Of a stretch of DNA of 64,000 bases, positions 1 to 11,950 are shown piece after piece. This stretch comes from Neurospora tetrasperma FGSC 2508 (Eukaryota; Ascomycota; Sordariomycetes; Sordariales; Sordariaceae). Position numbers and translations under genes: made by a program. The stretch spans positions 3,359,762-3,423,761 of the forward strand of contig NW_009799100.1 of assembly GCF_000213175.1 (NCBI RefSeq). The letters run 5' to 3'. The notes beneath the pieces were generated by a model. That model was not told the origin of the DNA, made no database searches, and saw nothing but the letters and a program-made list of their open reading frames with translations. How positions within the stretch are numbered: position 1 is the stretch's first letter; every line of letters starts with the position of its first letter.

Positions 1-900
1 CGAGGGGATCTGGATTGGGGACTGAAGTGACGTTAGTGGGTGCGTGTGCCGTAGGTCACTGGACAAGGTGCTTACTGGTGGAAGAAAGGTTGCAGAATAG
101 CCAAGTGACTGGTGTATTGAAAGCGTTCTTGCTCGCATAGATCAGTCTGTCGAATCCTTTCTTGCCTGGGACCATCGACGAACTCGTAAGGTCGACTTCA
201 ACGACTGCAATTATGGCCTCGTTAGTAGCCATCAAGGACTAGTATACTCCAGCTAGGAAGAAGAGACTTACCCCACCGGGGCTTCAGACCACGCTTTCCT
301 TTCACTCCGTCAGGCTTGCCAACAAGACCTGCTCTTTCATATGCTTCCTTGTCCAATAACATTGTCAAGATACCTGCATCATTATGTTAGCAGAGCGTTC
401 AATGCAGTCTTTACTCGTTTGCTATTCGAATGTAGCGTACCATTTCTCAATGTAAAAACGTTGTCGATCCCTTTCCTCCCTTCCGACAGCATCATAACAT
501 TCCCTAGCGCATACTTTGTTAGCTTTCGCTACTGGCTTGGTTTGAAAATTGGTCTTATCCTACCCTTCTTGATGTATTCAGTAAAGAAGTCACCAGATAA
601 GATGTCGTGCAAGGACATGACCACCCGCTTAAACTCAGGTGCTGCTTTTTCATTCAAAATTTTCCGCACAACTTCAAAGGCTTCTTGAGGTATGATGAGT
701 TCGACCTGGGGATAGTTATTAGTGAATGTTGTCCAACATAAAGGAGAGTGACATACCCTGTTGATGAAGTCCTGGCTTGCAACTGTTGACCATGGCTTGC
801 TTTTGGTTGGTGGCTGATTAGGGTCAAGATGGCCCATAACCCCGTAGGTGACGAAGCATTTCGACGACTGGTAGACTGAGGGCGTCGGAAACGAGAGCAT
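1..900 (-). CDS. RPP40: RNase P/MRP subunit p40 (Rpp40), 3' end outside window
   Basis: Probable p40 protein subunit of nuclear RNase P / RNase MRP, which removes 5' leaders from pre-tRNA and processes pre-rRNA in the nucleus/nucleolus. Read from splice sites and frame: exons 900-757, 705-564, 373-272, 204-76 and 21-1 (continuing out of the window); introns 756-706, 563-374, 271-205 and 75-22 begin GTATGT, GTAGGA, GTAAGT, GTAAGC and end in AG. The ATG at 900 opens MLSFPTPSVYQSSK. Later exons read ...LDKEAYERAGLVGKPDGVK..., KGKRGLKPRW and SMVPGKKGFDRLIYASKN, the block I know from Rpp40 family proteins. It lies head-to-head with TRM11, 495 bp between start codons. The gene is cut only by the window edge. 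The family call rests on motif memory, not on a search; the second intron (190 nt) is long for this window. Confidence 0.8.
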
Positions 901-1395
901 GGTGATTCTGATGTAGTCTTTTACGGTGCCGTATGGATGGATCGTCGATTTTTCTGTTGTCGTGTTTGAAGCCGGCCAAAGGTGCGATTAAGGTTCATAT
1001 GCTGTATGGGGCTAAGCTGCTCGACTGTAGTGGAAATTCAAAAGCTGGGGTATGGACTGTACCGACCCCTGCCGTGAAACCAAAATACCCAGGCCCCACT
1101 TCAAGCTGACAGGGCACCACTCACAGCCCTACCAGATCTGCAAGTCAGGGATCTTATCAATGGATCCACACCACGCTAAAGATCAAACAGCACTCCCTCC
1201 TATGTGTTTTTGAGTAACTTCAACTTCAACTGTTCACAAAATCTCACCGTGACAACAGATTATTGGCCGAGACCAATTTTCTATAACACGACATAAAGAG
1301 GTTCACTATTTTTGTCATCACATTTTCCAGCAGACTATGGGTCATAATTGAACAGCAGAGAACCCTACCACAACTCTCTAACCATCCTCTCCATC
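901..1395. promoter_or_regulatory. Shared divergent promoter RPP40 / TRM11
   Basis: The 495 bp between the two start codons must hold both promoters. It has no open frame worth calling and no clear TATA element. A CAACTTCAACTTCAACTG direct repeat lies near 1208-1225, close to the TRM11 side. Confidence 0.6.
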
Positions 1396-3045
1396 ATGCC
1401 CGAAATGGAATATCTCATCCGCTTCTCTCAGTCTCACGAGACTTTTCGTCTCCCCGAGATTGAGGCCCTAGCAATAGTAGAAGGCATCGATCTCAAAGTC
1501 ATCTCATACAGTCTAGAGGTAGGTCTCCAAACTTCACTCCCTAAATCGGAACACGTCCATGCCAGGCCAGAAGCAGTTGACACATTTCTGCTTCTCAACC
1601 CACCATAAACTCACAGCCCCATCTACTTGAACCATTCAACTAACAACCCACACACAGTCCCCCTTCTGTATAGTCTCCCTCCCCTCCTCCAGTGCCGCCA
1701 GGCGCCTCATCGCTCGCTCCATCCTCGTAATCTCCATCCACGAGCTCTGGGGCCACGGCGCCACCCTCCCGGAAGTCCACAGCTCCGTCCGCTCTCACAC
1801 CGAGCCCTTATGGTCCCAATACTTGTCCTGCTCCTTCAAGTTCACCATCGACTCCTACCAAGGCTCTCGCACCAACGACCAAAAACTCTCCATCATCAAC
1901 TCCTTCGCCTACCTCGGATTCGCCGGCCCGATCAAGATGCGCAACCCCGACGATGAATTCATCCTGTTTGAAGACTGGCCATGGAACTCTACACCTCTCG
2001 GCATCCCCGATCCAAAGTACTACTACTTTGGTCGGTACCTGGGTACTTCTTCCCGGGAGACGCTGCCCAAAAAGTTGGACCTCAAAAAGAGGAGATACAT
2101 CTCCACGACCTCCATGGACGCCGAACTAGCCCTGGTCACGGCCAACATTGCCCTGGCGGCACCGGGAAAACTGATCTACGACCCCTTCGTCGGCACCGGT
2201 TCCTTCCCGATTGCCTGCGCGCAATTCGGCGCTTTGACGTTTGGGTCCGATATAGACGGGCGCAGCATCCGAGGTGACGAGAAGAAGAGGACCCTGAGGG
2301 GGAACTTTGAGCAATACGGCCTTACCCAAAACTTGGGCGGAATGTTCACTGCTGATTTGACCAACACGCCTATACGCAAATCTGCCCTTGGCACTTCCAC
2401 TTCTGCCTCCTCCTCCTCCTCCTCCTCCTCCTCCTCCTCCTCTTCCTCCTCCCCCGCTGGACAACCAAAAAGTGACGGGGTAAGCGGCAGGATATTCGAC
2501 GCGGTAGTGTGCGACCCGCCCTACGGGGTGCGCGAAGGGCTGAAGGTGTTGGGGGTCAAGGACCCGGAGAAGTGTCCGTGGGTGATCCCCAAGGGCATGG
2601 AGATGTACAAGGATCCGGATTTCATCCCGCCTAGGAAGCCATACAGCTTTTTGTTGATGTTGGATGATATCCTGCAGTTCTCGGCGCAGACGCTGGTGGA
2701 TGGGGGCCGACTGTCGTTCTGGATGCCGACAGCGAATGACCAGGATCAGGAGATTCCGGTACCGCAGCATCCTTATATGGAGGTTGTGGCTGTTTGTGTG
2801 CAGGACTTCAACAAATGTGAGTTGGCTAATATTCATCTTGATATGTTAGCAGATGTACTGATTGTGATCTTATTCTAGGGTCCCGACGATTAATAACATA
2901 CTGCCGTATTCCCGATGCCCAAGTTGAGGCTGCAGCCATCAAGGCATATGAGCAGGCCAAGGCAGAACGGGCCGTCGAAGAAGGCAAGACGGCGGACGAC
3001 CTGAACCCCTTCCGTAACGCCTACTTCAAGGGGTTCAAAAACTGA
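1396..3045 (+). CDS. trm11: tRNA (guanine-N2)-methyltransferase TRM11
   Basis: Catalytic subunit of the Trm11-Trm112 enzyme that methylates guanine 10 of tRNA in the cytoplasm. Model: exons 1396-1518, 1658-2816, 2879-3045 (482 aa). The ATG at 1396 gives MPEMEYLIRFSQSHETFRLPEIEALA, the usual Trm11 N-terminus ahead of the THUMP-like region. A Rossmann SAM site (YDPFVGTGSF, about residue 215) and the catalytic CDPPYG motif (about residue 325) are intact. The third exon ends ...DDLNPFRNAYFKGFKN. Intron 1 (139 nt) ends ACACAG; intron 2 (62 nt) starts GTGAGT and ends TTCTAG. The oddity is a polyserine tract of about twenty residues (TCC/TCT codons, 2400-2451) inserted between the SAM site and the catalytic motif, where the family normally has a short loop. 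TRM11 identity is strong; exact exon ends are by eye. Confidence 0.9.
2403..2451 (+). repeat. TCC trinucleotide repeat encoding polyserine in TRM11
   Basis: About sixteen TCC/TCT triplets in a row lie inside the TRM11 catalytic domain, in frame as serine. The tract is nearly pure TCC, the sort of repeat that changes length by slippage without breaking frame. Confidence 0.9.
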
Positions 3046-3836
3046 TTTCACATATCAACACTCTGCCTTGCCAGCTTGTTGCACGGCTACGCATGTGAAA
3101 CACATATGTGTACGCTCTTCCAGTTGTGTTCCATTCAGATACCCCCATGAAGATTTAGACATGTACAAGAAATGAGTCTCTGCACCGGACAGCCTGAGAT
3201 ATGGCGGATCCTGCTTTGACTGGCATTCGTCCACCTTCGGTTCCCGTTCATGCTGACTCTACGCTTTATACGCCATGCCTCCACCTGATGAATGATAAAG
3301 AACCTCATCATGGCTTATGAGACTAAAACCCCAGGCCCTGTTACTTCCTTGACCCTTCGCTGACTCCTCGTAACAATGCGTGCGTGTGTGGTATGTAGAT
3401 GTCCTCCTTCGAGTGTCTCTGTTGTCCGTCAAAATAGACTGCGCTCACGCCCCTGAGAAAAACGCACAACATGTCAAATTAGTAACAACTGGTATCAGAC
3501 CCCGATCCCAAACCAGATAAGCAATAACAGCAACATGAGAAGCAAATGACATCATGCGACGGTATGAAGACAAAAAAGCCGACTGATGCAGATGAGAACC
3601 CAAAAAAAAGACAAGCGTCCACCTGGGTCGCGGGTGAGTGGCCCTCATTCACTGTTGGGTCGCTTCTTTTGAGGATTTATTCGACCCTACCCGCCCAAAA
3701 CCACATTTTGTCTGGGCTTAATTATGTCTTGGGATCATGTCCCTGAGACCATATTCCCGAGGACTTGGGTCGAATCTCAGCCCTGTGAAGGCCGCGGAAT
3801 ATTGCCGCCCTTCCAATGTGACGTCCCTGCGTCGTC
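3046..3836. other. Intergenic, convergent TRM11 / GID4
   Basis: Shared 3' flank of two convergent genes. Short frames here have poor codon use and no family resemblance; I see no RNA gene or repeat. Confidence 0.6.
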
Positions 3837-5176
3837 TCATCTGAACTCCATAGCGCCAAAGCACCCTTTATCTTCGACATGATGCAGCTCTAATTGTTGG
3901 AACCTGCGATTAAACGCACAACGTTAGCAGCAGTCCTCTCATATGCTTTTGACCAAACAGTGGTAACGGCTTACTTTTCGCTCTTGCTGTGGAAGTAGAT
4001 TCCTTGAATTGTCCCGTGGATCTGGTTGAAGCAGATGTAGTAAAAGCCCTCGAAACTAGCCCCGTTGATGGTTCTAACACGGTGGTTCGGGACCAGAAAC
4101 TGCTCCTTCCATCGCATGAAGATGTTATCTTTCTGTGCCACATCCCTAATGTGAACGCCGCCCCTTTTGGCGACCTTGGCGTAAGGTTTGAACGCGAGAA
4201 ACTTGCTCCAATGCGAGATATCAATCCTGTCATTTGCTCCCCATTGTGGGTGTTGAGTGAGGAAGCTATAATGTGGGCCAATGATTTCACCTTCAAAATA
4301 TGTCGTCAATGTCGGGTGGGTATCAGTAAGACCTAGACAAGCGACTCCCGGTTAGCAAATTCCGTCCCCTTACCTTTGCCTTTTTGATTGTAACACAAGA
4401 AGAGGTACCTCCCGCTACGTACCTTGAATCCGCAGATAGCCGCACAAGAAGGACTCGCGGAGATCAACCTGCTTGATTTCCACCTCCACGTCATAACGTG
4501 ATCTCTCCGACTTTTGCATCCCCGAAAATTTACTGCCTGGGCGAAGATAGGATGACGGCGTGGACGGTGTCAATCTTGTCTGGCAGTACTCGTAGCTGAG
4601 CCCTGCGAGTCCATAGTCGTGCATCCAAGGTGTGTCATTGCCAGTCAAGTCGACTTCTTCTACTTGACCAAGACTTGTATTGTTCGGCGCAAGAAGCTCG
4701 TCGCCTTGTTTCCGATTCCTATGTCCACCGCTCACCCCATATGTCCTTAATGGCCTTATGTCCGACGTGCTAGTCGGCACTCTGTTCGCCGTAATAGTGC
4801 GGTTACGTTGTTCGACATGGACAGAATGTGCGGGGTCACTAACAGCCACGGAAGTTTCGTCGTCAATCTCGGTCCGCTGCTTGTGGGCCTCATCTGCGTC
4901 CCGGCGGTCGTCCCGCATGCGTTCGGATCCATGATCCATATCCACATCAAGGTTCACCTCCGATTGACTCTCCGGGGACAATACGGCCGGTCCCGTTCTT
5001 TCGATAACATCGGCCGTGCTTGGTGATGTTATCATGGGTATCATGGGTGGTGAGAAATACTGATGGTGTGACTGCGAACGCATTTGGGAGTCATCGGTAT
5101 CGGGACATGATGAAAATGGGTAAAGGCGTGGAGATGGGGGATCGATTGCGTCGTTGAAAGGCGCAACCCTAGGCAT
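3837..5176 (-). CDS. gid4: GID4/Vid24, substrate receptor of GID/CTLH E3 ligase
   Basis: Recognises proteins with an N-terminal proline degron (in yeast Fbp1, Pck1, Icl1, Mdh2) and brings them to the GID ubiquitin ligase when glucose returns. Model on the minus strand: exons 5176-4423, 4332-3975, 3903-3837 (392 aa); introns start GTACGT and GTAAGC and end CTAG and GCAG. Residues about 205-392 form the Vid24/GID4 beta-barrel domain: SYLRPGSKFSGMQ, YDVEVEIKQVDL, CGYLRIQGLT, TTYFEGEIIG, MRWKEQFLVPNH, ASFEGFYYICF, IQGIYFHSKSEKFQQLEL, ending ...CFGAMEFR. The 200-residue N-terminal part is low-complexity and acidic. The start is uncertain: 5176 is the first ATG, but the frame stays open to a TAG just upstream of 5224, so an additional upstream exon is possible. 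Confidence 0.9.
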
Positions 5177-7340
5177 GTTGGGCTTTTGTGAATCGGTTCG
5201 ATATGACTCTGATCTGGCGTCCAAGATCTACTGCGACGTAGACTGCTGTGCTGATGGCAGGACGGATGCGATGCGTCGGCAGGCGTGTCTGTCCTGCGTC
5301 TCGGTGTTGCGGGTGGAGTAGGGCTTTTGCGACGATGCAGTGGGATGGAATGTCGATGACAGCGGCAGGTGGGGACGACAAGGAAGGAGTCAGACCAAAG
5401 ATCTGAGCGGGAGATGTGATCTCTGCGAAAGTTGCAAAGCCGAAGCGTCTGGATGTCGATGTGGGAGCTTGTAGGTGTAGTTAGATGCCAGGCTTGAACC
5501 AAGCGACAAGATAGATGTTCCCGGGCCCAACCAATATCGCGACGGGGTGACTGTAGTGCGACCTGACCGTCACTATTACCATCAAACAACCTTGATGGCG
5601 GGAGAGATGTCTGAGTGGAGGAACCCCAGGGTCCAGTGCAGCTGAAGTGGATTACAAGACGACTGGAGTCTGGTCCGGGGTGCCATTCAGTGAGTGTGTG
5701 TTAGGTAGTAGGTATGCAACGTGTAGCGGTCCGCCACTCAGATCGCAAGAACGAACACGTCTTACAGGCAAGATGAAGCAGTCAACCAGAAGCAGGAGGC
5801 GACAGAAGCGCTGGCAAATTGGCGGCAGTTGACTTGCGTTCGCTGCTGTTGAGAATTCATTGGCTCGATCACCACCAGAAAACCGAAAACCCAAGAACCT
5901 CGGGGTTTCGAACTCCCAAAGGAGGAAAATGTCTAAGTAGCAATGTCCAAGAAAAAATACGTGCTGAGATGCGAAACCAGGTGGCAGGTGACAAGCGGGA
6001 AGAGATATTGCTGGACAGCTATGTAGTTTGGTAGGTGTGGTAGCAATGAGATGCAGCTAGGTTATAATATTCGCGGGAGAGGAAAGATGAGGGCAAGGGA
6101 ATGACGATTTTCTGGGTCGAGTGATGGCGTTCTGCCGTCAACAAGTCAAGTCTCTGTCTAGCAAAACTCCACGGACTCCTACCCGCCTTGTTGGTGGGCA
6201 CTACCTCTACAATGGCCCCAGGTCCGCTCCCACTTTCCACTTACAACCTTAATTGATGAGGGTGGGTGGGCGGTTGATGGGCACTAGACAAAGATGAAAA
6301 CTGGCTGGCGGTATCGGCCTCCCGCCTCTTGGGTCGCTCGCTTGCGATCCATTGTACCTCTCGGCGCCAAAACAACACACAGGTACAGCATGCGATGCAG
6401 CTGCCACACGCCGTGCTGCCAAGCGGGTTGATGTTGACTTCCACTTTGCAGTGCGGGATTGGGAGAAGCGCTGCCGAGCCAAAGAGGTGTCCTTCGGCAT
6501 GCAGTTTGGCGGTGTCGACGGAAGCTTCAGGGGTTCGATGGAGCTTATCGCGGTGGAGATCCTTCACGTCAGTAGCCCCACACAGGTAACTTCCATCTCG
6601 AGAGACCCTTCCCGATCCGTCGCACATGCCAGGGCCGTCGACGACGAAGGGCTCCAGGATGGATCGAGTTTCACGAAGCATTTTGTACTACTTGGATTTA
6701 CCATAAATTGAAGCCATTTCGCGTTGGATGTGTCTCGGAATGAAAGTCTACCCCGCGTTACTCGTCAAGCGAAAAGTTACACAGCATAACCGGCCTACCG
6801 CCAATAAGAGCCAAAAGTCGGAGAGTTGGATCGATTAACTTCTTACTTTGACATGTGCGGGCCTTGTTACTGCTTCAAAGTTGGTAGCCCAACCTTTTGT
6901 CACTTGATCAATCGTGATTCAAGACTAGCCATGGCAGGTCTCTCTTCACATAGAGGTACGAATCGAGTTTGTTGTACGAATCGTACAACGGCATGCCTTT
7001 GGTGTGCTTCGTAATGAGATGTCGGTGTTCCATCACTCGGTCTCCGCCTGGCAACTGCATCGGATATCTTGCCTCACACAGCTTGGTTGGTCGTCGTCAA
7101 TAGCTGACACAGGCAACCATGACGACTCTTAGGTTCGGGGGCCAGTGGGGCGGTTGGTCGATAATGTATACGATTGTGCCAGTCCCGAAATTTTCCATGT
7201 TAAATCCAGTTTGAAGAAACCCATCTGCGCCGCTAATAGATAGAAAAGAACGCCTTTAGAAAACGCCGCATTATGCCACAGAATCTCTCCTTTCGATGAC
7301 CAAGGATATCAAACTCGGGGTATTCGTTCGTGTCGGAAGA
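5177..7340. other. 2.2 kb without a supported gene, GID4 / mago
   Basis: Lies between the GID4 start and the mago stop. Frames of 60-180 codons occur on both strands, but those extending to 5589 (minus) and from 6352 (plus) lack an ATG start. One minus-strand frame (6681-6241) has an ATG but no recognisable domain. The stretch contains the perfect palindrome at 6971-6989 described separately. Confidence 0.5.
6971..6989. repeat. 19-nt near-perfect palindrome GTTGTACGA-A-TCGTACAAC
   Basis: Two 9-bp arms are exactly complementary around a single A. The decamer GTACGAATCG inside it is also present 18 bp upstream at 6956-6965. No gene model covers it. It could be a dimeric factor site or chance. 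Confidence 0.8.
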
Positions 7341-8134
7341 TTAGATGGGCTTGATCTTGAAGTGCAAGGCAATGAGACTGAACACCAGCGCCTTGAGGTC
7401 CTGAACGAGGTAGTAGAAGACGCGCAAGCCTTCTGGGTCGGCCGAGTCCGTAACATCGTTGATCGATCCAATCTTGGCAGTCTATCTCCCGTATTAGCTC
7501 TGAACATTTTGCAGAGATCGATTCCGACACTGGCATGACGCACCTCGAATGAAATGTGGTCGTTCCCGAGGCGGATCTCCAACTCTTGCTTTCCGTCTTT
7601 GTTTTTGGTTGGCCATTTCTCGTCGTCTTCCCTGTTGGCCTGTCAGCGGCCGCTCCAAGTCGTTTGTATTAAAGGGTGAACAGGATGTCGTACTTCATAA
7701 TCTCGCTGTCCTTGATGATGCGCTTGATCTCGTCAATGACCAGAGAGCTGACGCACACTAGAACAGATCCTCGTCAGTATATGGATATCCACGGCCGACT
7801 AAACAGTGTTCCCTACTCTCTTTCCTGATCAGACTGTCGTTACGGTAGTTGGAGTTGTTGGCATATCGGGCAGTGGCGCTACGTCCGTCTCCGAGGACGC
7901 GGAAGTCGAACTCTGTAGTCAGATAGTGGTAGTTTAGCATCGTGGTCGTGGAAACGCGGGGGCTTGCGTCTCGAGGCGCCAATGGCTGAACACACCTAGG
8001 AACTCGTGGCCGAAGCGGCCCGAGTGGCCAGAGCTAAGTCGGCTGTTAGCATGGTGTTTTCAATATGTGAATCAAATCCCGTAGGGGTGTACAAACTAGT
8101 AGCGCAGATAGAAGGGTTCGTTGGCGGCTGACAT
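7341..8134 (-). CDS. mago: Mago nashi, exon junction complex core protein
   Basis: Partner of Y14 (RBM8A); the heterodimer locks eIF4A3 on spliced mRNA in the exon junction complex. Six exons on the minus strand: 8134-8097, 8033-7996, 7912-7817, 7757-7694, 7631-7544, 7481-7341 (154 aa, normal for the family). The spliced protein begins [18 protein letters not shown], continues [62 protein letters not shown], and ends [13 protein letters not shown]. All motifs are intact and the length is exact, so the model is reliable. Oddities: five introns in 465 coding bases, two exons of only 38 nt, and a first donor of GTTTGT rather than GTAAGT. Divergent from SEC26 with 810 bp between starts. Confidence 0.96.
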
Positions 8135-8944
8135 GGCTGTTTGTTGCTTCTGTCAGTAGTACCTCTAGGCTTTGCAAGACAAGAAGCAAAGAAGCAGCCC
8201 GCGGCTTGGTTCCTGTCGCTTTTGGACGGACAACCTTGAAAGTCGCGCCCGCGCGGCCACGCTCCAGTGACATTGGCGGGGCACACGGCCCCACACTTGA
8301 CCCCAGCTTGGCCCAGGGGCATTGTTTGGGCTCCAAGCTGACTCCGGGTTCACGAGCCTGTCTGGCAGCTGGTGAGCAGCATCGACACGTGATCATTCGA
8401 CTGTTTTGCCAGGCTGGCAGATGGCAGACTCGGCCAGGAGATGGAGGCTTGGTGAGGCCGTAAGGGTGTCGGGGGTCCGTGCTTCGCCGTGTGCTGTTGC
8501 GGCCGGCCAGAATGCCACATCTCCCAGGGGCCGTCTCTCGATAGAATTGACCGTCCTATCCACGCTGGCTCTTCCAGACTTCAACAACAAGCACAGGTGA
8601 TGCTCCGCTCTCTCACCTCGCCGGCGCACTCCAGACAACCCTTTCATTGCGCAGCCGTCTCTTGATTTTCGGCCAACCACGACCCTGTCAGTCCAGGGGG
8701 AGGAAACCACATCCAGCACCAAGGCCAGCTCATCGTCACTCTTCAGGAGCTCGAGGCAGCCACTCAGTCCATCCATTTACTAGCACTCACCAACCTACAA
8801 CGGGGCAAACAACACCTTACCACACCCGCCCCTCTCTAATTCCGATCCCCGACTCCTCTTCAGGACGCCCGGCCAGCTACTTTCTACCAAATTCAATCTC
8901 AACTTTAATCTCAAAGACGGCCCGGCCGCCGCCAGCTCTCCAAC
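8135..8944. promoter_or_regulatory. Divergent promoter mago / SEC26
   Basis: 810 bp between two head-to-head start codons. The 300 bp next to SEC26 is CA/CT-rich (for example CCAACCTACAACGGGGCAAACAA), like a transcribed Neurospora 5' leader. No supported frame. Confidence 0.55.
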
Positions 8945-11900
8945 ATGTCGTTCCTCGAAAATGCGTACAGCTTGGTCAAGGACAATGCCGTCGACGGCAC
9001 CCCAACCGTGCAGGAGCTCAAGACGCAGCTCGAAAAGGGCACCGACGAGACCAAGATCGAGACCATGAAGCGCATTCTTACCATCATGCTCAATGGCGAT
9101 CCCATGCCCCAACTGCTCATGCACATTATCCGATTCGTAATGCCTTCTAAATCCAAGCCCCTGAAGAAGCTTCTATACTTCTATTATGAGATCTGCCCCA
9201 AGCTTGATGCCCAAGGGAAGCTCAAGCAGGAGTTCATCCTAGTATGGTAAGGCATTCCGTGTCCGTCTGGGCATGCTGGCCCCTCCAAGCTGACCAGCCA
9301 TTGCCTCGCAGTAACGGCATCCGAAACGACTTGCAACACCCGAACGAGTACATTCGAGGCAACACGCTGCGCTTCCTGTGCAAGCTGCGGGAGGCCGAAC
9401 TTCTCGAGCCTTTGCTCTCCTCAGCCCGGGGCTGTCTCGAACATCGCCATGCCTATGTCCGAAAGAACGCCGTCTTTGCTGTCGCTTCCATTTACCAGCA
9501 CTCCCCGTCGCTTATTCCCGATGCTGCGGACTTGATCTCCACGTTCCTCGAAGGCGAAAGCGACCCAACTTGCAAGCGGAATGGCTTCGCCGCCCTTGCC
9601 AGCATCGACCACGACAAGGCTCTTCTCTATCTCAGCACCGTCTTTGACGGTATTCCCAACGCAGATGAGCTTTTGCAGTTGGCCGAGTTGGAGTTCATCA
9701 GGAAAGATGCTGTTGTCAACACCCAGAACAAGGCGCGCTACCTCCGTCTTATTTTTGACCTTTTGGAAGCTAGTGCCTCGACCGTTATCTACGAAGCGGC
9801 CTCGTCGTTGACGGCTCTCACCAACAACCCTGTCGCTGTCAAGGCTGCTGCCAGCAAGTTCATTGAGCTTGCGATCAAGGAGGCGGATAACAATGTCAAG
9901 CTTATCGTTCTGGACCGTGTCGATCAACTCCGCCAAAAGAACCCCGGCGTCCTGGACAACCTGACCATGGAGGTGTTGCGCGTTCTCTCTAGCACGGATA
10001 TCGATGTGCGGAGGAAGGGTCTCGAGATTGCTTTGGAGATGGTCTCCAGCAAGAACGTGGAGGAAGTCGTGCTTTTGCTCAAGAAGGAGCTGTCCAAGAC
10101 GGTTGACCAGGAGTACGAGAAGAACAACGAGTACCGCCAGCTTCTTATCCACTCCATCCATCAATGCGCTATCAAGTTCTCCGAAGTCGCCGCTAGCGTC
10201 GTCGGCTTGCTCATGGACTTTATTGCCGATTTTAACAACAACTCCGCCGTTGATGTTATTAACTTTGTCAAGGAGGTCGTCGAGAAGTTCCCTCAGCTCA
10301 GGCCAGCAATCATTGCGAGACTGGTAGATACCCTGAGTGAAGTCCGCGCTGGTAAGATCTACCGCGGTATTCTCTGGATTATCGGCGAGTACTCGCTTGA
10401 GGAGAAGGATATCAGGGACGCATGGAAGAGAATTCGGGCAAGCCTGGGTGAGATCCCGATCTTGGCATCCGAGCAACGGTTGCTGGATAATGTTGATGGT
10501 GGTGCCGAGGAGAAGGAGAAGGAGCAGGTCAATGGCTCAAGGGCAGCGCCGACTGGCTCACGCAAGGTCCTTGCTGATGGCACATACGCTACCGAGACTG
10601 CCCTTACCAGCCAGTCTACAGCTGCTGCACGCCTGGAGGCTGTCAAGGCTTCGTCGAAGCCCCCTCTCAGGCAACTTATCCTTGACGGCGATTACTACCT
10701 TGCCACTGTTCTCGCCTCGACCCTTACCAAGCTTGTCATGCGTCATGCCGAGATCTCCTCGGAAGAGGCTCGCACGAACGCCCTCCGCGCTGAGGCTATG
10801 CTCATCATGATCTCCGTCATTCGTGTTGGTCAGTCGCAGTTCGTCAAGGCCCCTATTGATGAAGATTCGGTGGATCGTATCATGAGCTGTGTGCGCTCCC
10901 TTGCCGAGTTCACCGCGCACAAGGAGTTGGAGACCGTTTATCTCGAGGATACCAGGAAGGCGTTCAGGGCGATGGTCCAGGTTGAGGAGAAGAAGCGCGC
11001 AGCAAAAGAGGCCCACCAAAAGGCAAAGACGGCCACTCAGGTGGACGATGTTTATCAAATCCGCCAGCTATCCAAGAAGAATGCCACTGATGGGGCTGAT
11101 GCTTTCGATGCCGATCTCGAGCGTGCCACTGGTGGAGACAACAGCTCGGCTGAGGACCTATCTGGCAAGCTTAGCCGCGTTGTCCAACTTACCGGTTTCT
11201 CCGACCCTGTTTATGCTGAGGCCTATGTCAAGGTCCACCAGTTCGACATTGTACTAGACGTACTACTTGTCAACCAAACAACTGAGACCCTCCAGAACCT
11301 TACCGTCGAGTTCGCGACTCTCGGTGACCTCAAGGTTGTGGAGAAGCCGACAAGCCAGAATCTGGGACCCCACGACTTCCACAACGTTCAGTGCACCATC
11401 AAGGTCTCCTCCACAGATACTGGTGTCATCTTTGGCAACGTTGTGTATGAGGGTGCTCACTCCACTGATACCCACGTGGTCATCCTGAACGACTTGCACG
11501 TCGACATCATGGATTACATCCAACCGGCCACTTGCACTGAGACCCAGTTCCGCACCATGTGGACCGAGTTTGAGTGGGAGAACAAGGTCAACATCAACAG
11601 CAAGGCGAAGAGCCTACGTGAGTTCCTGGACCTGCTTATGGCGTCCACAAATATGAACTGCTTGACACCAGAGGCCAGTCTTAAGGGTGATTGCCAGTTC
11701 TTGAGCGCCAACCTTTACGCAAGAAGCGTTTTCGGTAAGATTTCTCGTCATTCGCGTAGCACTTTCGGAAATAGCATCGCTAACTTTGCTTTTCTTATCA
11801 GGCGAGGACGCTCTAGCAAACCTGAGCATCGAAAAGGAAGGCGAAGACGGACCCATTACTGGTTTCTTGAGGATACGCAGCAGATCGCAAGGGTTGGCCC

Positions 11901-11950
11901 TCAGTCTTGGCTCCCTCAAGGCATTGAACAAGATTGGTTCTGCCGCTTGA
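8945..11950 (+). CDS. sec26: Coatomer subunit beta (beta-COP)
   Basis: Large subunit of the COPI coat that drives Golgi-to-ER retrieval and intra-Golgi traffic. Exons 8945-9246, 9312-11734, 11802-11950 give 957 aa, the usual beta-COP length. Start [14 protein letters not shown]; adaptin-type helical solenoid about residues 15-520 ([36 protein letters not shown]), a charged linker near 420-450, the beta-COP C-terminal domain about 665-800 ([35 protein letters not shown]), and the appendage ending ...[18 protein letters not shown]. The last intron (67 nt) must be removed: without it the frame reads an unrelated basic tail to 12018. Intron 1 starts GTAAGG and ends CGCAG. Third-codon bias to C/G is strong, as expected for a highly expressed gene. 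Confidence 0.95.

Noticed and set aside
5041-5589. Minus-strand 182-codon frame overlapping GID4
   Set aside because: No ATG start, His/Ser/Pro-rich shadow of the GID4 N-terminal region and leader.
6241-6711. Overlapping frames on both strands (minus 146 codons with ATG; plus 119 codons)
   Set aside because: The plus frame has no ATG at its start, the minus frame has no domain resemblance, Cys/Trp-rich scattered composition and no splice partners. A small orphan gene cannot be excluded.
9421-10476. Minus-strand 351-codon frame inside beta-COP
   Set aside because: Antisense shadow; Leu/Val/Asp-rich composition follows from the codon bias of SEC26.
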